From assembly GCF_008329605.1 (NCBI RefSeq), contig NZ_NPKO01000005.1, forward strand, positions 496,001-560,000: a stretch of DNA of 64,000 nucleotides, in the 5' to 3' direction. Under the pieces are notes generated by a model. The model ran no database searches and was not told the DNA's origin. It saw only the letters and a program-made list of their open reading frames with translations. Both the position numbers and the translations under genes were made by a program. Every line of letters begins with the position of its first letter. The first letter of the stretch is position 1. This DNA comes from Mycolicibacterium sp. P9-64 (lineage in GTDB: Bacteria > Actinomycetota > Actinomycetes > Mycobacteriales > Mycobacteriaceae). Positions 16,918 through 25,534 of the stretch are shown piece after piece.

Positions 16918-17435
16918 CAGAAGACCCAGCTGCCGGACGGTTGCAGCACGAACCCGTGTTCGTCTTGGATGCACGCGGTGAGCCGCCCTTCACCAACGAC
17001 GCATGTGATGCCCAAGGCCGTGTTGGTCAGCTTCTGTCCGGAGGCCAGCAGCGCGTCCGTCGTGGGTACGCATTGCCCGTCGTTGGAACCGAAGTCGAAG
17101 GGCGCCGTCGCCGCATCCCCGTTGCGCTGCACCGAATCGCAAACCCCCGGGGTGTTGGGCCGTCCTGGGAAGTTGCCGGTACACCAGGACGAGCCGCCGA
17201 TGGCGCAATTGATGCCGTCGGGCGTAGTGAAGAACAGATACCCGTTCGCCCAGCGCTCTGCGTACGAGAAGGGCCGGGTGTAGTCGCCCGGATTGGCGTC
17301 AGTGAACCGGGTCAAGTCGGGGAAGCCGGCTGGTTGCGCGGCCGCCGTGGGGAGCGACACGACTCCAGCCGCGGCGACGAACGCGATCGCCGCGAGTGCA
17401 CGCAACGTCCTTGTCCGCAAGCGGTTGCTGCTCAA
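16917..17435 (-). CDS. Secreted protein of the HGFVLQPSGSW family (first paralogue)
   Basis: 172 residues with a Sec signal peptide (RALAAIAFVAAAGVVSLPTAAAQ, likely cut after AAA-Q near residue 34) and no lipobox, unlike the next two genes. The mature protein begins PAGFPDLTRFTDANPGDYTR, has NCAIGGSSWCTG and VCDSVQRNG, and ends ITCVVGEGRLTACIQDEHG then FVLQPSGSWVF. The TTG start at 17435 is supported by GAAGGG about 10 bases upstream. It lies 18 bases after the large frameshifted gene, so it belongs to the same transcript as the EspC-like gene. Confidence 0.85.
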   Translation of the reverse strand: MSSNRLRTRTLRALAAIAFVAAAGVVSLPTAAAQPAGFPDLTRFTDANPGDYTRPFSYAERWANGYLFFTTPDGINCAIGGSSWCTGNFPGRPNTPGVCDSVQRNGDAATAPFDFGSNDGQCVPTTDALLASGQKLTNTALGITCVVGEGRLTACIQDEHGFVLQPSGSWVF

Positions 17436-17453
17436 TGGAATTCGTGCCCTTCG

Positions 17454-18732
17454 TCAGTGTTGGACGGTGATGTTGGTTTGGTAGGTCTTCGGGTTGTAGG
17501 GCATCGTCGGCTGCTCCTGCGTCGGCACCCAACCCGGCGGCTTCTCCCAAGTACTCACCCGAAGTTGAACGGATTCCTGACCCGTCACCGGGTCGTACAC
17601 GGTGTCGACGACCGTCGGGCCGTAGGGGGCCGCGCCTCCTGGCCAGCCCTGCCCCGGCGGGAACAGCTGCGTCGGCTGGGCGGTCAGGAGACCTTCGGGT
17701 GTCGAGGCGGTGATGGCGCCCATCGGCTGGTCGCCAGGGACGTTCGGATTGAAGTTGTCCGATCCGACGAGCATGAAGCCACCGCCCTTGAGCGCGACGA
17801 GTTGATTCTCTCGGTCGCCGGGCAGGCCCTGGATCTCGCCCTGCGGTTTGAGTGTCTGCATCCAGGCATTGGGGTTGGCGGGGTCGATCGGGTCGGACAT
17901 GTACAGCATTCTGGTCCGGTCGCCTGGTGTGTGGTCCGGTGTTTCCAACGATGATCATGCGGTTGGTCTTTGGGTCGTAAACGCCACTGGCCTGAGATAT
18001 CCCGGGCAGGATGCCAATGCTCTTCGACGGACCATTCATGTCGACGACAGTGGTGTCGGGAGTGGCGTACTCGGGATTCTTCGAACCGTCGGGCAACTCG
18101 TAGGGCACTTCGCTGTACAGCGCGAACCGCTTGCCGTCGGGGCCGACGATGGTGCCCGTCGGTAATGGCCGCGAACCCTTGGGAACGTCAAGAGGGTTGC
18201 GCTCGCCGTTCAGCGTTGGATAGTCGGTCCGCCCGTCGCCACTGATCTCGATCCCGCTGCCGGGAATCGTGACGTTCAAGTCGCCCTGCGTGCCATCCGG
18301 CCGCAATGGCGTTGGGCCGCCGACGATTCGCGGATCGGGCGCTGGGCCTGCGCCGGGTACGCCGCCCTTGCCGCCCTCCATGTCGAACTCTTGGAGGGTG
18401 CGGGCAATGGCGTCGAGTTGGCCTGCGACCTTCTCGTCGGTCTGGGCGAGGATCATCGCCTTGGCGCGGATGTCGGCTTGAAAGTGCGCGGCGGCAAGCA
18501 TTCTCACCACCGCCAACGGGGCACCGAAGATCGGCGGCATGCGGTCGGTGACGGTGAGATCCTCGGCAACCGCGAAGAACTGTTCTAGGGCGTGTTTGAT
18601 GGCGGCGACTGCGTCGCGTTTCGCAGCATCGATCGTATCGGCGCCGGCGGTGGCGATCTTTTCTGCCTGCCTCAAATGGTCGAGCGCACCGCGGATCTTG
18701 ACCAGATTCGCGAATAGTGTCCCGTCGTCCAT
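17454..18732 (-). pseudogene. Large type VII-associated hypothetical protein, broken by a frameshift
   Basis: The N-terminal part (18732 to about 17945) reads MDDGTLFANLVKIRGALDHL, is helical for about 120 residues, then turns Gly/Pro/Asp-rich with strand-like segments, ending near KTNRMIIVGNT. The continuation (RMLYMSDPIDPANPNAWMQT to NITVQH) is in the +1 frame, from about 17940 to 17454. Both halves look protein-like, so one gene of about 425 residues is split by a one-base change, or there is a sequencing error. It follows the EspC-like gene by 44 bases, an arrangement typical of type VII secretion substrates. No family is named with confidence. Confidence 0.7.
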
Positions 18733-18776
18733 CCCTCGATCCGTGAGCGAGTCGGCGTCTCCACCATTTGTCGTGG

Positions 18777-19070
18777 CTACTTCGGCGGCAGCATTTGGTC
18801 GATCTTGCTGCCCTCGGCGGCGTCGATCGTCGCGTAGAAGCGCGCGGCCTTCGCAGTGTCTTCGGAGAACACCCGGAGGTTGGCGGCGCATTCGCCGGCG
18901 ACGTGGTTGGCCGCGGCAGTGACGGCGACGGTCGCGGGCCCGGTCGGCTGCGGAACCGGCGGCTGCCACTCGTGGGTGATGCCACCGCTGGTCAGCTGGT
19001 CGCTCAAACCGTTGAGCTGGCGTGCGACAGCCTCCAGCGCGGCGGAATCGACCTTCAGATCCCCAGCCAC
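18777..19070 (-). CDS. EspC-like type VII secretion target (DUF2580 type)
   Basis: 97 residues. The product starts with AGDLKVDSAALEAVARQL, a WXG100/EspC-like first helix, and ends with a second amphipathic helix NLRVFSEDTAKAARFYATID. That helix contains YATID (Y79, D83), which fits the YxxxD/E export signal of ESX systems. The GTG at 19070 is chosen from the family N-terminus; no ribosome site is seen, so a leaderless start is possible. The frame is open to 19274. It heads a five-gene operon of exported proteins, but no ESX core gene lies in the window, so export would use a system encoded elsewhere. Confidence 0.72.
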   Translation of the reverse strand: MAGDLKVDSAALEAVARQLNGLSDQLTSGGITHEWQPPVPQPTGPATVAVTAAANHVAGECAANLRVFSEDTAKAARFYATIDAAEGSKIDQMLPPK

Positions 19071-19176
19071 GGTGTCAACGTTGGTGCAGGCAGGATGGGC
19101 GACGTGCGCCGATTTCTGCACGAGGGTCGCGATTTTGCGGCCGCGACAGCCCTGCGGCAGATTTCGTCGAGGGGGG

Positions 19177-20025
19177 CTACACCAACGCGGCGAGCTTGCC
19201 CGCCAAGCGCTCGACGTAGCCGGCGACCTCGGCCTCGGCCTTGTCGGGCAGCCCGAACAACACCTCGGTGACACCGAGATCAGCCCAGCGGGCCAGCTTG
19301 TCAGGGTCGGGCTTGAAGTCCAGCGCGACGATCTGGGGTGCGCCGTCGCGCCCGGCCGCGGCCCAGGTGTCCTGCAGCAGCTTCACCGGCGCATCGATGT
19401 CGAAGTCGCGGGGCGTGGTGATCCAGCCGTCGGCGCTCTTGGCGATCCACTTGAAGTTCTTCTCGGTGCCTGCCGCGCCGACGAGCACCGGGATGTGAGA
19501 CTGCACGGGCTTCGGCCAAGCCCAGCTGGGACCGAACTTGACGAACTCGCCGTCGTATTCGGCCTCTTCTTGAGTCCACAGCGCGCGCATGGCCTCGAGG
19601 TATTCGCGCAGCATCGTGCGGCGGCGGGCCGGCGGCACGTTGTGGTCCATGAGCTCGTCGGTGTTCCAACCGAATCCGACACCGAGGCTGACCCGGCCAC
19701 CGGACAGGTGATCGAGCGTGGCGATCGACTTGGCCAGCGTGATGCAGTCGTGTTCGACGGGCAGGGCGACCGCGGTGGACAGTCGCACGCGCGAGGTCAC
19801 CGCCGCGGCGCCACCCAGCGACACCCACGGATCCAGCGTGCGCATGTACCGGTCGTCGGGCAGGGACTCGTCGCCAGTCGTCGGGTGCGCGGCCTCCCGC
19901 TTGATCGGGATGTGGGTGTGTTCGGGCACGTAGAAGGTGTGGAACCCATGATCGTCGGCGAGTTTCGCGGCGGCCGCCGGGGCGATTCCGCGGTCGCTGG
20001 TGAAAAGTACGAGCCCGTAGTCCAT
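19177..20025 (-). CDS. LLM-class F420-dependent oxidoreductase (Rv0953c homologue)
   Basis: 282 residues starting MDYGLVLFTSDRGIAP, a TIM-barrel of the luciferase-like/F420 group. Typical segments are SRVRLSTAVALPVEHD, LDHLSGGRVSLGVGFGWNTDE and VLVGAAGTEKN. It probably transfers hydride from F420H2 to an unknown substrate in the cytosol. The ATG at 20025 fits the family; the frame extends to 20061 but that extension covers the operator. A perfect KstR-type box ends ten bases upstream, which suggests sterol-linked control. Confidence 0.9.
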   Translation of the reverse strand: MDYGLVLFTSDRGIAPAAAAKLADDHGFHTFYVPEHTHIPIKREAAHPTTGDESLPDDRYMRTLDPWVSLGGAAAVTSRVRLSTAVALPVEHDCITLAKSIATLDHLSGGRVSLGVGFGWNTDELMDHNVPPARRRTMLREYLEAMRALWTQEEAEYDGEFVKFGPSWAWPKPVQSHIPVLVGAAGTEKNFKWIAKSADGWITTPRDFDIDAPVKLLQDTWAAAGRDGAPQIVALDFKPDPDKLARWADLGVTEVLFGLPDKAEAEVAGYVERLAGKLAALV

Positions 20026-20034
20026 GACCAGAAT

Positions 20035-20048
20035 TAGAACGTGTTCTA
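20035..20048. promoter_or_regulatory. Consensus KstR-type operator before the F420 oxidoreductase gene
   Basis: TAGAACGTGTTCTA is a perfect palindrome and matches TNNAACNNGTTNNA fully. It lies 9 bases before the ATG at 20025, where a repressor would block a leaderless or short-leader transcript. Control by cholesterol-derived CoA esters is inferred from the motif. Confidence 0.65.
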
Positions 20049-20143
20049 GTCTCGGGTGCAAGCTTGGATCCCTGTGGTGAGCCCAAACACGAGTAGCCCG
20101 CTACGCGTGCCCGCGCCTACCCGTCACCGGAACAGTTCGGGAC

Positions 20144-20671
20144 ATGAACTCCGAACGGTCCACGGGCAAGAAGCTGCTGGAATGGGTGCGGCGCTATCTG
20201 CCCTGCGAGATCGCCGGAACGGCAGGTGAATTGGGCGGGGCCGCAATCGCCTACCTCGTCACTGGGTCCTACGCCGCTGCGGCGGTGGCCGCCACCATCG
20301 GCGCTTCGGTCGGTTACTACGCGGCTGCGTACACCTGCGCGGTGCGGGCCACCTACCGCGAGTGCGGCCACCTTCGGCCAATACGCCGGGTGCTTGCCGC
20401 GAACGCCTTTGCCCTTCGCAGCGTCGCGATCGAATTCGGGCCAGCCGAGGTGATCGACGGCCTGTTCATCCGCCCGGTGGCCTTCTATCTGGGGCCCGTC
20501 CTGTTCGGCAACATGCTCGCCGGCTGGATCTTCGGAAAGTTGGTCGCCGACGTCGGCTTCTATGCGCTGGCAATTCTTAGCTATGAGCGGTTCAAGGGTC
20601 TGCTCGCGGGGGGCGGTCCAACATCAGGGGAGGCTGGCGATGAATCCATTGCGACGCTCGCAGTTGCGTGA
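20144..20671 (+). CDS. Hypothetical integral membrane protein coupled to a decarboxylase gene
   Basis: 175 residues with an amphipathic start (KKLLEWVRRYLPCE), Gly/Ala-rich helices (about residues 25-70), a conserved-looking CxxR-type loop (YTCAVRATYRECGH), and two C-terminal helices (about 110-150) ending ILSYERFKG. The ATG at 20144 is the first in frame. The decarboxylase gene begins 32 bases inside its end, so they are translated together. A transporter or membrane anchor for the amine product is possible, but no family was recognised. Confidence 0.75.
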   Translation: MNSERSTGKKLLEWVRRYLPCEIAGTAGELGGAAIAYLVTGSYAAAAVAATIGASVGYYAAAYTCAVRATYRECGHLRPIRRVLAANAFALRSVAIEFGPAEVIDGLFIRPVAFYLGPVLFGNMLAGWIFGKLVADVGFYALAILSYERFKGLLAGGGPTSGEAGDESIATLAVA

Positions 20672-21812
20672 CGTTCTGCGCTCGCAGGCGCGCGCCCACC
20701 GCTGGCGCGAGCTGATCGCCGAACACGGCACGCCACTGCTGGTTCTGGATCCCTATCAGGTGGCCGCGCAGTACTCGATGCTGAGGACGCACCTGCACGG
20801 GTTCCGGCTGCACTATGCGGTGAAGGTCCTGCCACACCCCGCGGTGATCACCGTCCTGGCGGCGTGCGGCAGCAGCTTCGACGTCGCGACCACCGCCGAG
20901 GTCGACCACGTCCGGTCGCTCGGTGTCCCGATGGACCGCTGCATCCACACCCACCCGGTGAAGAAGGCAGCGGACATCGACCACGCCTACGCCCAAGGCA
21001 TCCGGACGTTCGTCGTCGACAACCCCGTCGAGGCGCAGAAATTCGCAGGCAGGCCCTCCGACATCGGGATCCTGGTGCGACTGTCGTTCCCGAACCCGTC
21101 GGCCAAGTCGGACCTGTCGGCGAAGTTCGGCGTCGACCCCGCAGAGGCGGAGCTGTTGGTCAAACACGTCGTCGCCGCCGGAGTTCGCTTCAATGGCTTC
21201 AGCTTCCACGTCGGCAGCCAAGGCACGTCGGTACAGCCCTACCGCGCCGCGCTGCGTACGACGTTCGACCTCACCAAGCACGTCGAGCGGACGCTCGGGC
21301 TACGCGTGCCCAGCATCGACATCGGTGGCGGGTTCCCGGTGTCCTATCGCGACGACATGCCTCCGGTGAGCGCGATCGCCGACGTCGTCGACGCCGTACT
21401 GGGGCCCCATCGCAGTGACTACACCCTGCTCGCCGAGCCGGGCCGGATCCTGGCCGCCAGCTGCATGACCTTGTTGACCAGCGTCGTCGGCACCGCCACC
21501 CGCGACGGCAGGGTGTGGCACTACCTCGACGACGGCCTGTACGGCTCGTACTCGAACGTCCTCACCGAAGACGTCCACCCGCCGATCCTCGCGCTCGACG
21601 AACTACACGCCAGCAGGCCACACCTTCGGCACGTCACCCTCGCTGGGCCCACGTGCGACAGCGTCGACGTCATTGCCAGCGACTACCCGATGCCGGCGCT
21701 CGCAGTGGGGGACATCGTGGTCAGCCCGATGATGGGCGCCTACACGTCGGTGACGTCGTCGCGATTCAACGGGATCGCGCCGACGCCGATCGTGATCGCC
21801 GGGGCTAGCTGA
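20640..21812 (+). CDS. Ornithine/lysine/diaminopimelate decarboxylase family (fold III, PLP), ODC-like
   Basis: 390 residues. PLP lysine is in LHYAVKVLPHPAV (about residue 65). FHVGSQ, the phosphate loop DIGGGFP and AEPGR follow. The ODC-type marks DDGLYGSYSN and GPTCDSVD carry the active-site Cys and Asp from the partner subunit. These last two motifs point to ornithine or lysine decarboxylase more than to DapDC (LysA). It would make putrescine or cadaverine in the cytosol. The ATG at 20640 has GGGGAGG upstream and overlaps the membrane-protein gene. No counterpart lies here in the M. tuberculosis order. Confidence 0.88.
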   Translation: MNPLRRSQLRDVLRSQARAHRWRELIAEHGTPLLVLDPYQVAAQYSMLRTHLHGFRLHYAVKVLPHPAVITVLAACGSSFDVATTAEVDHVRSLGVPMDRCIHTHPVKKAADIDHAYAQGIRTFVVDNPVEAQKFAGRPSDIGILVRLSFPNPSAKSDLSAKFGVDPAEAELLVKHVVAAGVRFNGFSFHVGSQGTSVQPYRAALRTTFDLTKHVERTLGLRVPSIDIGGGFPVSYRDDMPPVSAIADVVDAVLGPHRSDYTLLAEPGRILAASCMTLLTSVVGTATRDGRVWHYLDDGLYGSYSNVLTEDVHPPILALDELHASRPHLRHVTLAGPTCDSVDVIASDYPMPALAVGDIVVSPMMGAYTSVTSSRFNGIAPTPIVIAGAS

Positions 21813-21864
21813 CTTTCCGTCAGGGCGAGGTTTACCCGCGACATCGGTTGCCCCTGCTGCTGGG

Positions 21865-23004
21865 ATGCACACCATGACGACCGAACGCATCGCCGACCAC
21901 GTCAAGTTCGCCTACTGGGTGCCCAACGTCAGCGGCGGCCTCGTGACGAGCGACATCGAACAGCGCACCGACTGGAACTACGAGTACAACCGCAAGCTCG
22001 CTCAGACCGCGGAGAACAACGGCTTCGAGTACGCGCTGTCCCAGGTCCGCTACGAGGCCAGCTACGGCGCCGAGTACCAGCACGAGTCGACGAGCTTCAG
22101 CCTGGCATTGCTGCTGGCCACCGAGCGCCTCAAGGTGATTGCGGCCGTCCACCCCGGTCTGTGGCAGCCCGCCGTCCTCGCCAAGCTCGGCGCCACCGCC
22201 GACCACCTGTCGGGCGGCCGCTTCGCCGTCAACGTGGTTTCCGGCTGGTTCAAGGACGAGTTCACTCACCTCGGCGAGCCGTGGCTGGAGCACGACGAGC
22301 GCTACCGCCGCAGCGCGGAGTTCATCCAGGTGCTGCGCAAGATCTGGACCGAGGACGACGTGGACTTCCGCGGCGACTTCTACCGCATCCATGACTTCAC
22401 CCTGAAGCCAAAGCCACTCAACACGCCCGAACGGCCCAACCCCGAGATCTTTCAGGGGGGTAACTCGACGGCCGCCCGTCGCAATGGCGGCCTGTACTCG
22501 GATTGGTACTTCTCCAACGGCAAGGACTACGACGGCCTCACCGAACAGGTCGTCGAGGTCCGCGACCACGCGCGCACCGCAAACCGCGAGGTGAGCGTCG
22601 GGCTCAACGGCTTCATCATCGCCCGCGACACCGAGAAGGAGGCAAAGGACGTCCTGCGCGAGATCATCGAGAAGGCGAACCGGCCCGCCGTCGAGGGATT
22701 CCGTGGCGCAGTGCAACAGGCTGGCAACTCCACCGGCGACAAGAAGGGCATGTGGGCCGACTCGTCGTTCGAGGACCTGGTGCAGTACAACGACGGTTTC
22801 CGCACCCAGCTGATCGGCACGCCCGAGCAGATCGCGGAACGCATCTCCGGCTACCGCAAACGCGGCACCGACCTCATCCTCGGTGGCTTCCTGCACTTCC
22901 AGGAGGAGATCGAGTACTTCGGTGCCAACGTCCTTCCGTTGGTGCGCGAAATCGAGGAGTCCGAAGACAATTCGCGCGAGGCTCCCGTGCTCGTCTCGGC
23001 CTGA
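21865..23004 (+). CDS. FMNH2-dependent monooxygenase, dimethylsulfone monooxygenase (SfnG) type
   Basis: 379 residues of the bacterial-luciferase fold. The N-terminal HVKFAYWVPNVSGGLV, EYALSQVRYEASYGAEYQHE, VNVVSGWFKDEFTHLGEPWL and EDLVQYNDGFRTQLIGTPEQ segments are characteristic of SfnG, which converts dimethylsulfone to methanesulfinate plus formaldehyde using reduced flavin from a separate reductase. No reductase or ssu gene is adjacent, so it may be moved away from its pathway. The start is 21865 or the ATG at 21874; neither has a clear ribosome site. Confidence 0.88.
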   Translation: MHTMTTERIADHVKFAYWVPNVSGGLVTSDIEQRTDWNYEYNRKLAQTAENNGFEYALSQVRYEASYGAEYQHESTSFSLALLLATERLKVIAAVHPGLWQPAVLAKLGATADHLSGGRFAVNVVSGWFKDEFTHLGEPWLEHDERYRRSAEFIQVLRKIWTEDDVDFRGDFYRIHDFTLKPKPLNTPERPNPEIFQGGNSTAARRNGGLYSDWYFSNGKDYDGLTEQVVEVRDHARTANREVSVGLNGFIIARDTEKEAKDVLREIIEKANRPAVEGFRGAVQQAGNSTGDKKGMWADSSFEDLVQYNDGFRTQLIGTPEQIAERISGYRKRGTDLILGGFLHFQEEIEYFGANVLPLVREIEESEDNSREAPVLVSA

Positions 23005-23114
23005 TCACCGCAGTTTGCTCGCGGCGGCCATTGGGTGATTACGCGCTTCACGGACCTCGGCCCCGCAGCGAGGTGCGCTAGCGTGGATGGTCGAATCAAT
23101 GCACAGGAGAGGTC

Positions 23115-23978
23115 ATGACCTACCCGCCCAATAGCCCCGGCTATTCACCCACACCGCCGACGCAGCAGTTCTCCGTACCAACGCAGCAGTTCTCCAAGGT
23201 CTCCGAGCCAGCTGCTGCGGGCCCGAGCAAGCTGCCCATGTCCCTGGCCATCGCTGTCACGGTGCTCGGCCTCGCTGTCTACCTGTCGAGTTTCGGCCCG
23301 CAATTCACCATCAGTAACTCGGAATTCCCTCAGCTCGGCTCCGCCAGCGGAAGCACGCTGGGTCTCGGCATCGCCGTGCTCGTATCGATCCTGTCGGCAC
23401 TGGTCGCCGGGGTGACGCTGTTGCCGAAGCAGAGCAACTACTCGGCGGTGGCAGCCATCGCCGCCACTCTGGCGTTCCTGCTGATCATCGGTGAGGTCAT
23501 CAACGCACCGAGTGGCGCCACGATCGACTGGGCGCTGTACCTGGTCATCGCCTTCAGCTTGCTGCAGACGCTCGCCGCAGGGGCGTGGCTGTTGCTGGAC
23601 TCCGGCATCGTCACCGCGCCGGTGCCGAAGCCGAAGTACGACCAGCCTCAGCAGTACAACCCTTACGGCACGCCGGGCGGCTACTACGGACAACCGCAAG
23701 GCCAACCCCAAGGACAACCCCAAGGCCAACCCCAGCACGGCGGTCCCGCGCCCCAGCAGCGGCCCAGCTACCCGCCGCAGTACGGCCAGGGCTACCAGGG
23801 TGGTCAGTCGACCGGCGGCTTCCCGACCGCCCAGCAGCACACGGGGCCTCCGACACCTCCCACCGGCTTCCCGACCTTCGGCCACCCCCAGTCGTCCGCC
23901 ACTACGGGACCCCAGGCGCAAGAGTCAGCACAGCCACAGCAACCGGCTGCGCAGCAATCGGGTCCGCCTCCGTCATAA
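23115..23978 (+). CDS. 34-kDa antigen homologue, DUF5336 membrane protein (Rv0954 homologue)
   Basis: 287 residues. A short N-terminal tail repeats TQQFSVPTQQFSK, four transmembrane helices span about residues 40-170, and a long Pro/Gln/Gly-rich cytoplasmic tail follows. The tail holds four tandem GQPQ units encoded by 12-base repeats (about 23690-23735). In M. tuberculosis Rv0954 associates with the cell-division complex. It lies just before perM, another division-linked gene, as in the reference order. AGGAGAGG precedes the ATG at 23115. Confidence 0.92.
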   Translation: MTYPPNSPGYSPTPPTQQFSVPTQQFSKVSEPAAAGPSKLPMSLAIAVTVLGLAVYLSSFGPQFTISNSEFPQLGSASGSTLGLGIAVLVSILSALVAGVTLLPKQSNYSAVAAIAATLAFLLIIGEVINAPSGATIDWALYLVIAFSLLQTLAAGAWLLLDSGIVTAPVPKPKYDQPQQYNPYGTPGGYYGQPQGQPQGQPQGQPQHGGPAPQQRPSYPPQYGQGYQGGQSTGGFPTAQQHTGPPTPPTGFPTFGHPQSSATTGPQAQESAQPQQPAAQQSGPPPS

Positions 23979-24039
23979 TCACTAGCGGCGCGCTCGACGA
24001 CATCGCGCGCACCAGCTCGTGGGGGGAGCAACCCGTCTA

Positions 24040-25524
24040 GTGGACAACCGGCCAGTCGGCACACGTCAGGCCCGCGACCTGCTCAGGGTCGCGTTCGGTC
24101 CGTCCGTCATCGCGTTGGTCGTCATTGCTGCGGTGGTACTGCTGCAGTTGCTGATCGCCAACAGCGACATGACGGGCGCATTCGGTGCGATCGCCACCAT
24201 GTGGCTCGGCGTCCACCAGGTGCCCGTATCGATCGGTGGACGCGAGCTGGGCGTCATGCCCCTGCTGCCCGTGCTCGCAATGGCATGGGGCACGGCACGC
24301 ACCACTGCGGCCGCCATCCGGCCAGGCAGTTCGTGGTTCGTCGTCCGCTGGGTGGTGGCGTCGGCGGTGGGTGGGCCGGTGCTCATCGCCGCCATAGCGT
24401 TGGCGGTGATTCACGACGCGTCGTCCGTGCTGACCGAGCTGCAGACGCCGGGCGCGCTGCGGGCCTTCGGCGGGGTACTGGCCGTGCACCTCATCGGTGC
24501 CGCCGTCGGCGTCGGATCCCGCGTGGTGCGGCGCCCGTCGATGGCGGCGCAGCTACCGGGGTGGCTGCCGGATGCCGTGCGGGCAGCAGCGGCGGGAGTG
24601 CTTGCCCTCTTCGGGCTCTCCGGCGTCATCGCGGTCGGATCGATGATCGTGCACTGGTCGACCATGCACGACCTGTTCGCCATCACCGACTCGGTATTCG
24701 GTCAGCTCAGCCTCACCCTGCTGTCGGTGCTCTACATACCGAACGTGGTCATCGGCACGGCGGCCGTCGCCGTCGGCTCCAGCGCGCACATCGGGCTGGC
24801 CACGTTCAGTTCCTTCACCGTCCTGGGCGGTGACGTCCCCGCAGTGCCGGTGCTCGCGGCGGTACCGTCGCCGCCGCTCGGGCCCGTATGGGTGGCACTG
24901 CTCATCGTGGCCGCCGCGTCAGCTGTCGCCGTCGGGCAGCAGTGCGCGCGACGGCCGCTGCCGCTGCCGGAGGCGGCCGCGAAGCTGGTGGTGGCGTCGG
25001 CGTTGGCTGCCGTGGTGATGGCCGTGCTCGGCTATGCGGGCGGGGGCCAGCTCGGAAACTTCGGCCAGGTCGGCGTCGACCAGACCACCTTCGGCCCAGC
25101 GGTCTTCCTGTGGTTCGTGTCGATCGGCGGCCTGACCGTCGCCATGACTGGCGGGCTCGCCCGCAGGCCCAAGACCGCGCCCACCCCCGCGCCTGCACCG
25201 GTGGTGGCCGAAGAGCCGCTCGTCGAAGGGCCGCCCATCGACGAGCCGCCGATCGCTGAGCCCGTCGTCCACGAGCCCATCCATGAGCCCGTAGTCGCCG
25301 AATCCGATGACTACATCGACGCCGAGATCGTCGAGCCCGACGACCCGGAGGAATTCGAGTACGTGCCCGCCGAGCCGGAGCCCGAACCGCCGGTGATCGC
25401 GCGGTCCCGCATCGTGCGCGATCTCGATCTGGACGACGATCCAGAAGAGCACTTCGTCACCGACCACGACGACATTCCCGGGCCAGGCACTGCCAACGGC
25501 GAGGCGCGCGGACCGGCCGATTAG
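24040..25524 (+). CDS. perM: Integral membrane protein PerM (Rv0955 homologue, DUF6350)
   Basis: 494 residues with about ten hydrophobic helices (residues 20-375), then an acidic Pro/Glu-rich tail (VVAEEPLVEGPPIDEPPIAE and similar repeats to the end). In M. tuberculosis PerM supports cell division, stabilising FtsB, and is needed in chronic infection. The GTG at 24040 (VDNRPVGTRQARDLL) has GGGGGAG about 12 bases upstream; the frame is open to 24019. The pair with the Rv0954 homologue and purN-purH downstream is conserved. Confidence 0.9.
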   Translation: MDNRPVGTRQARDLLRVAFGPSVIALVVIAAVVLLQLLIANSDMTGAFGAIATMWLGVHQVPVSIGGRELGVMPLLPVLAMAWGTARTTAAAIRPGSSWFVVRWVVASAVGGPVLIAAIALAVIHDASSVLTELQTPGALRAFGGVLAVHLIGAAVGVGSRVVRRPSMAAQLPGWLPDAVRAAAAGVLALFGLSGVIAVGSMIVHWSTMHDLFAITDSVFGQLSLTLLSVLYIPNVVIGTAAVAVGSSAHIGLATFSSFTVLGGDVPAVPVLAAVPSPPLGPVWVALLIVAAASAVAVGQQCARRPLPLPEAAAKLVVASALAAVVMAVLGYAGGGQLGNFGQVGVDQTTFGPAVFLWFVSIGGLTVAMTGGLARRPKTAPTPAPAPVVAEEPLVEGPPIDEPPIAEPVVHEPIHEPVVAESDDYIDAEIVEPDDPEEFEYVPAEPEPEPPVIARSRIVRDLDLDDDPEEHFVTDHDDIPGPGTANGEARGPAD

Positions 25525-25534
25525 GCTGCCTGTC

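Noticed and set aside
11493..19176. A mobile element or prophage carrying the accessory genes
   Set aside because: No integrase, transposase, terminal inverted repeats, tRNA target or phage structural gene could be found in this stretch.
18777..19274. A start at 19274 for the EspC-like protein
   Set aside because: Residues before AGDLKVDS are Arg/Pro-rich, overlap the neighbouring oxidoreductase gene and do not resemble the family.
23690..23735. Short tandem repeats that could suggest a repeat array
   Set aside because: The 12-base units encode GQPQ in the tail of the Rv0954 homologue; there are no spacers, so it is not a CRISPR array.
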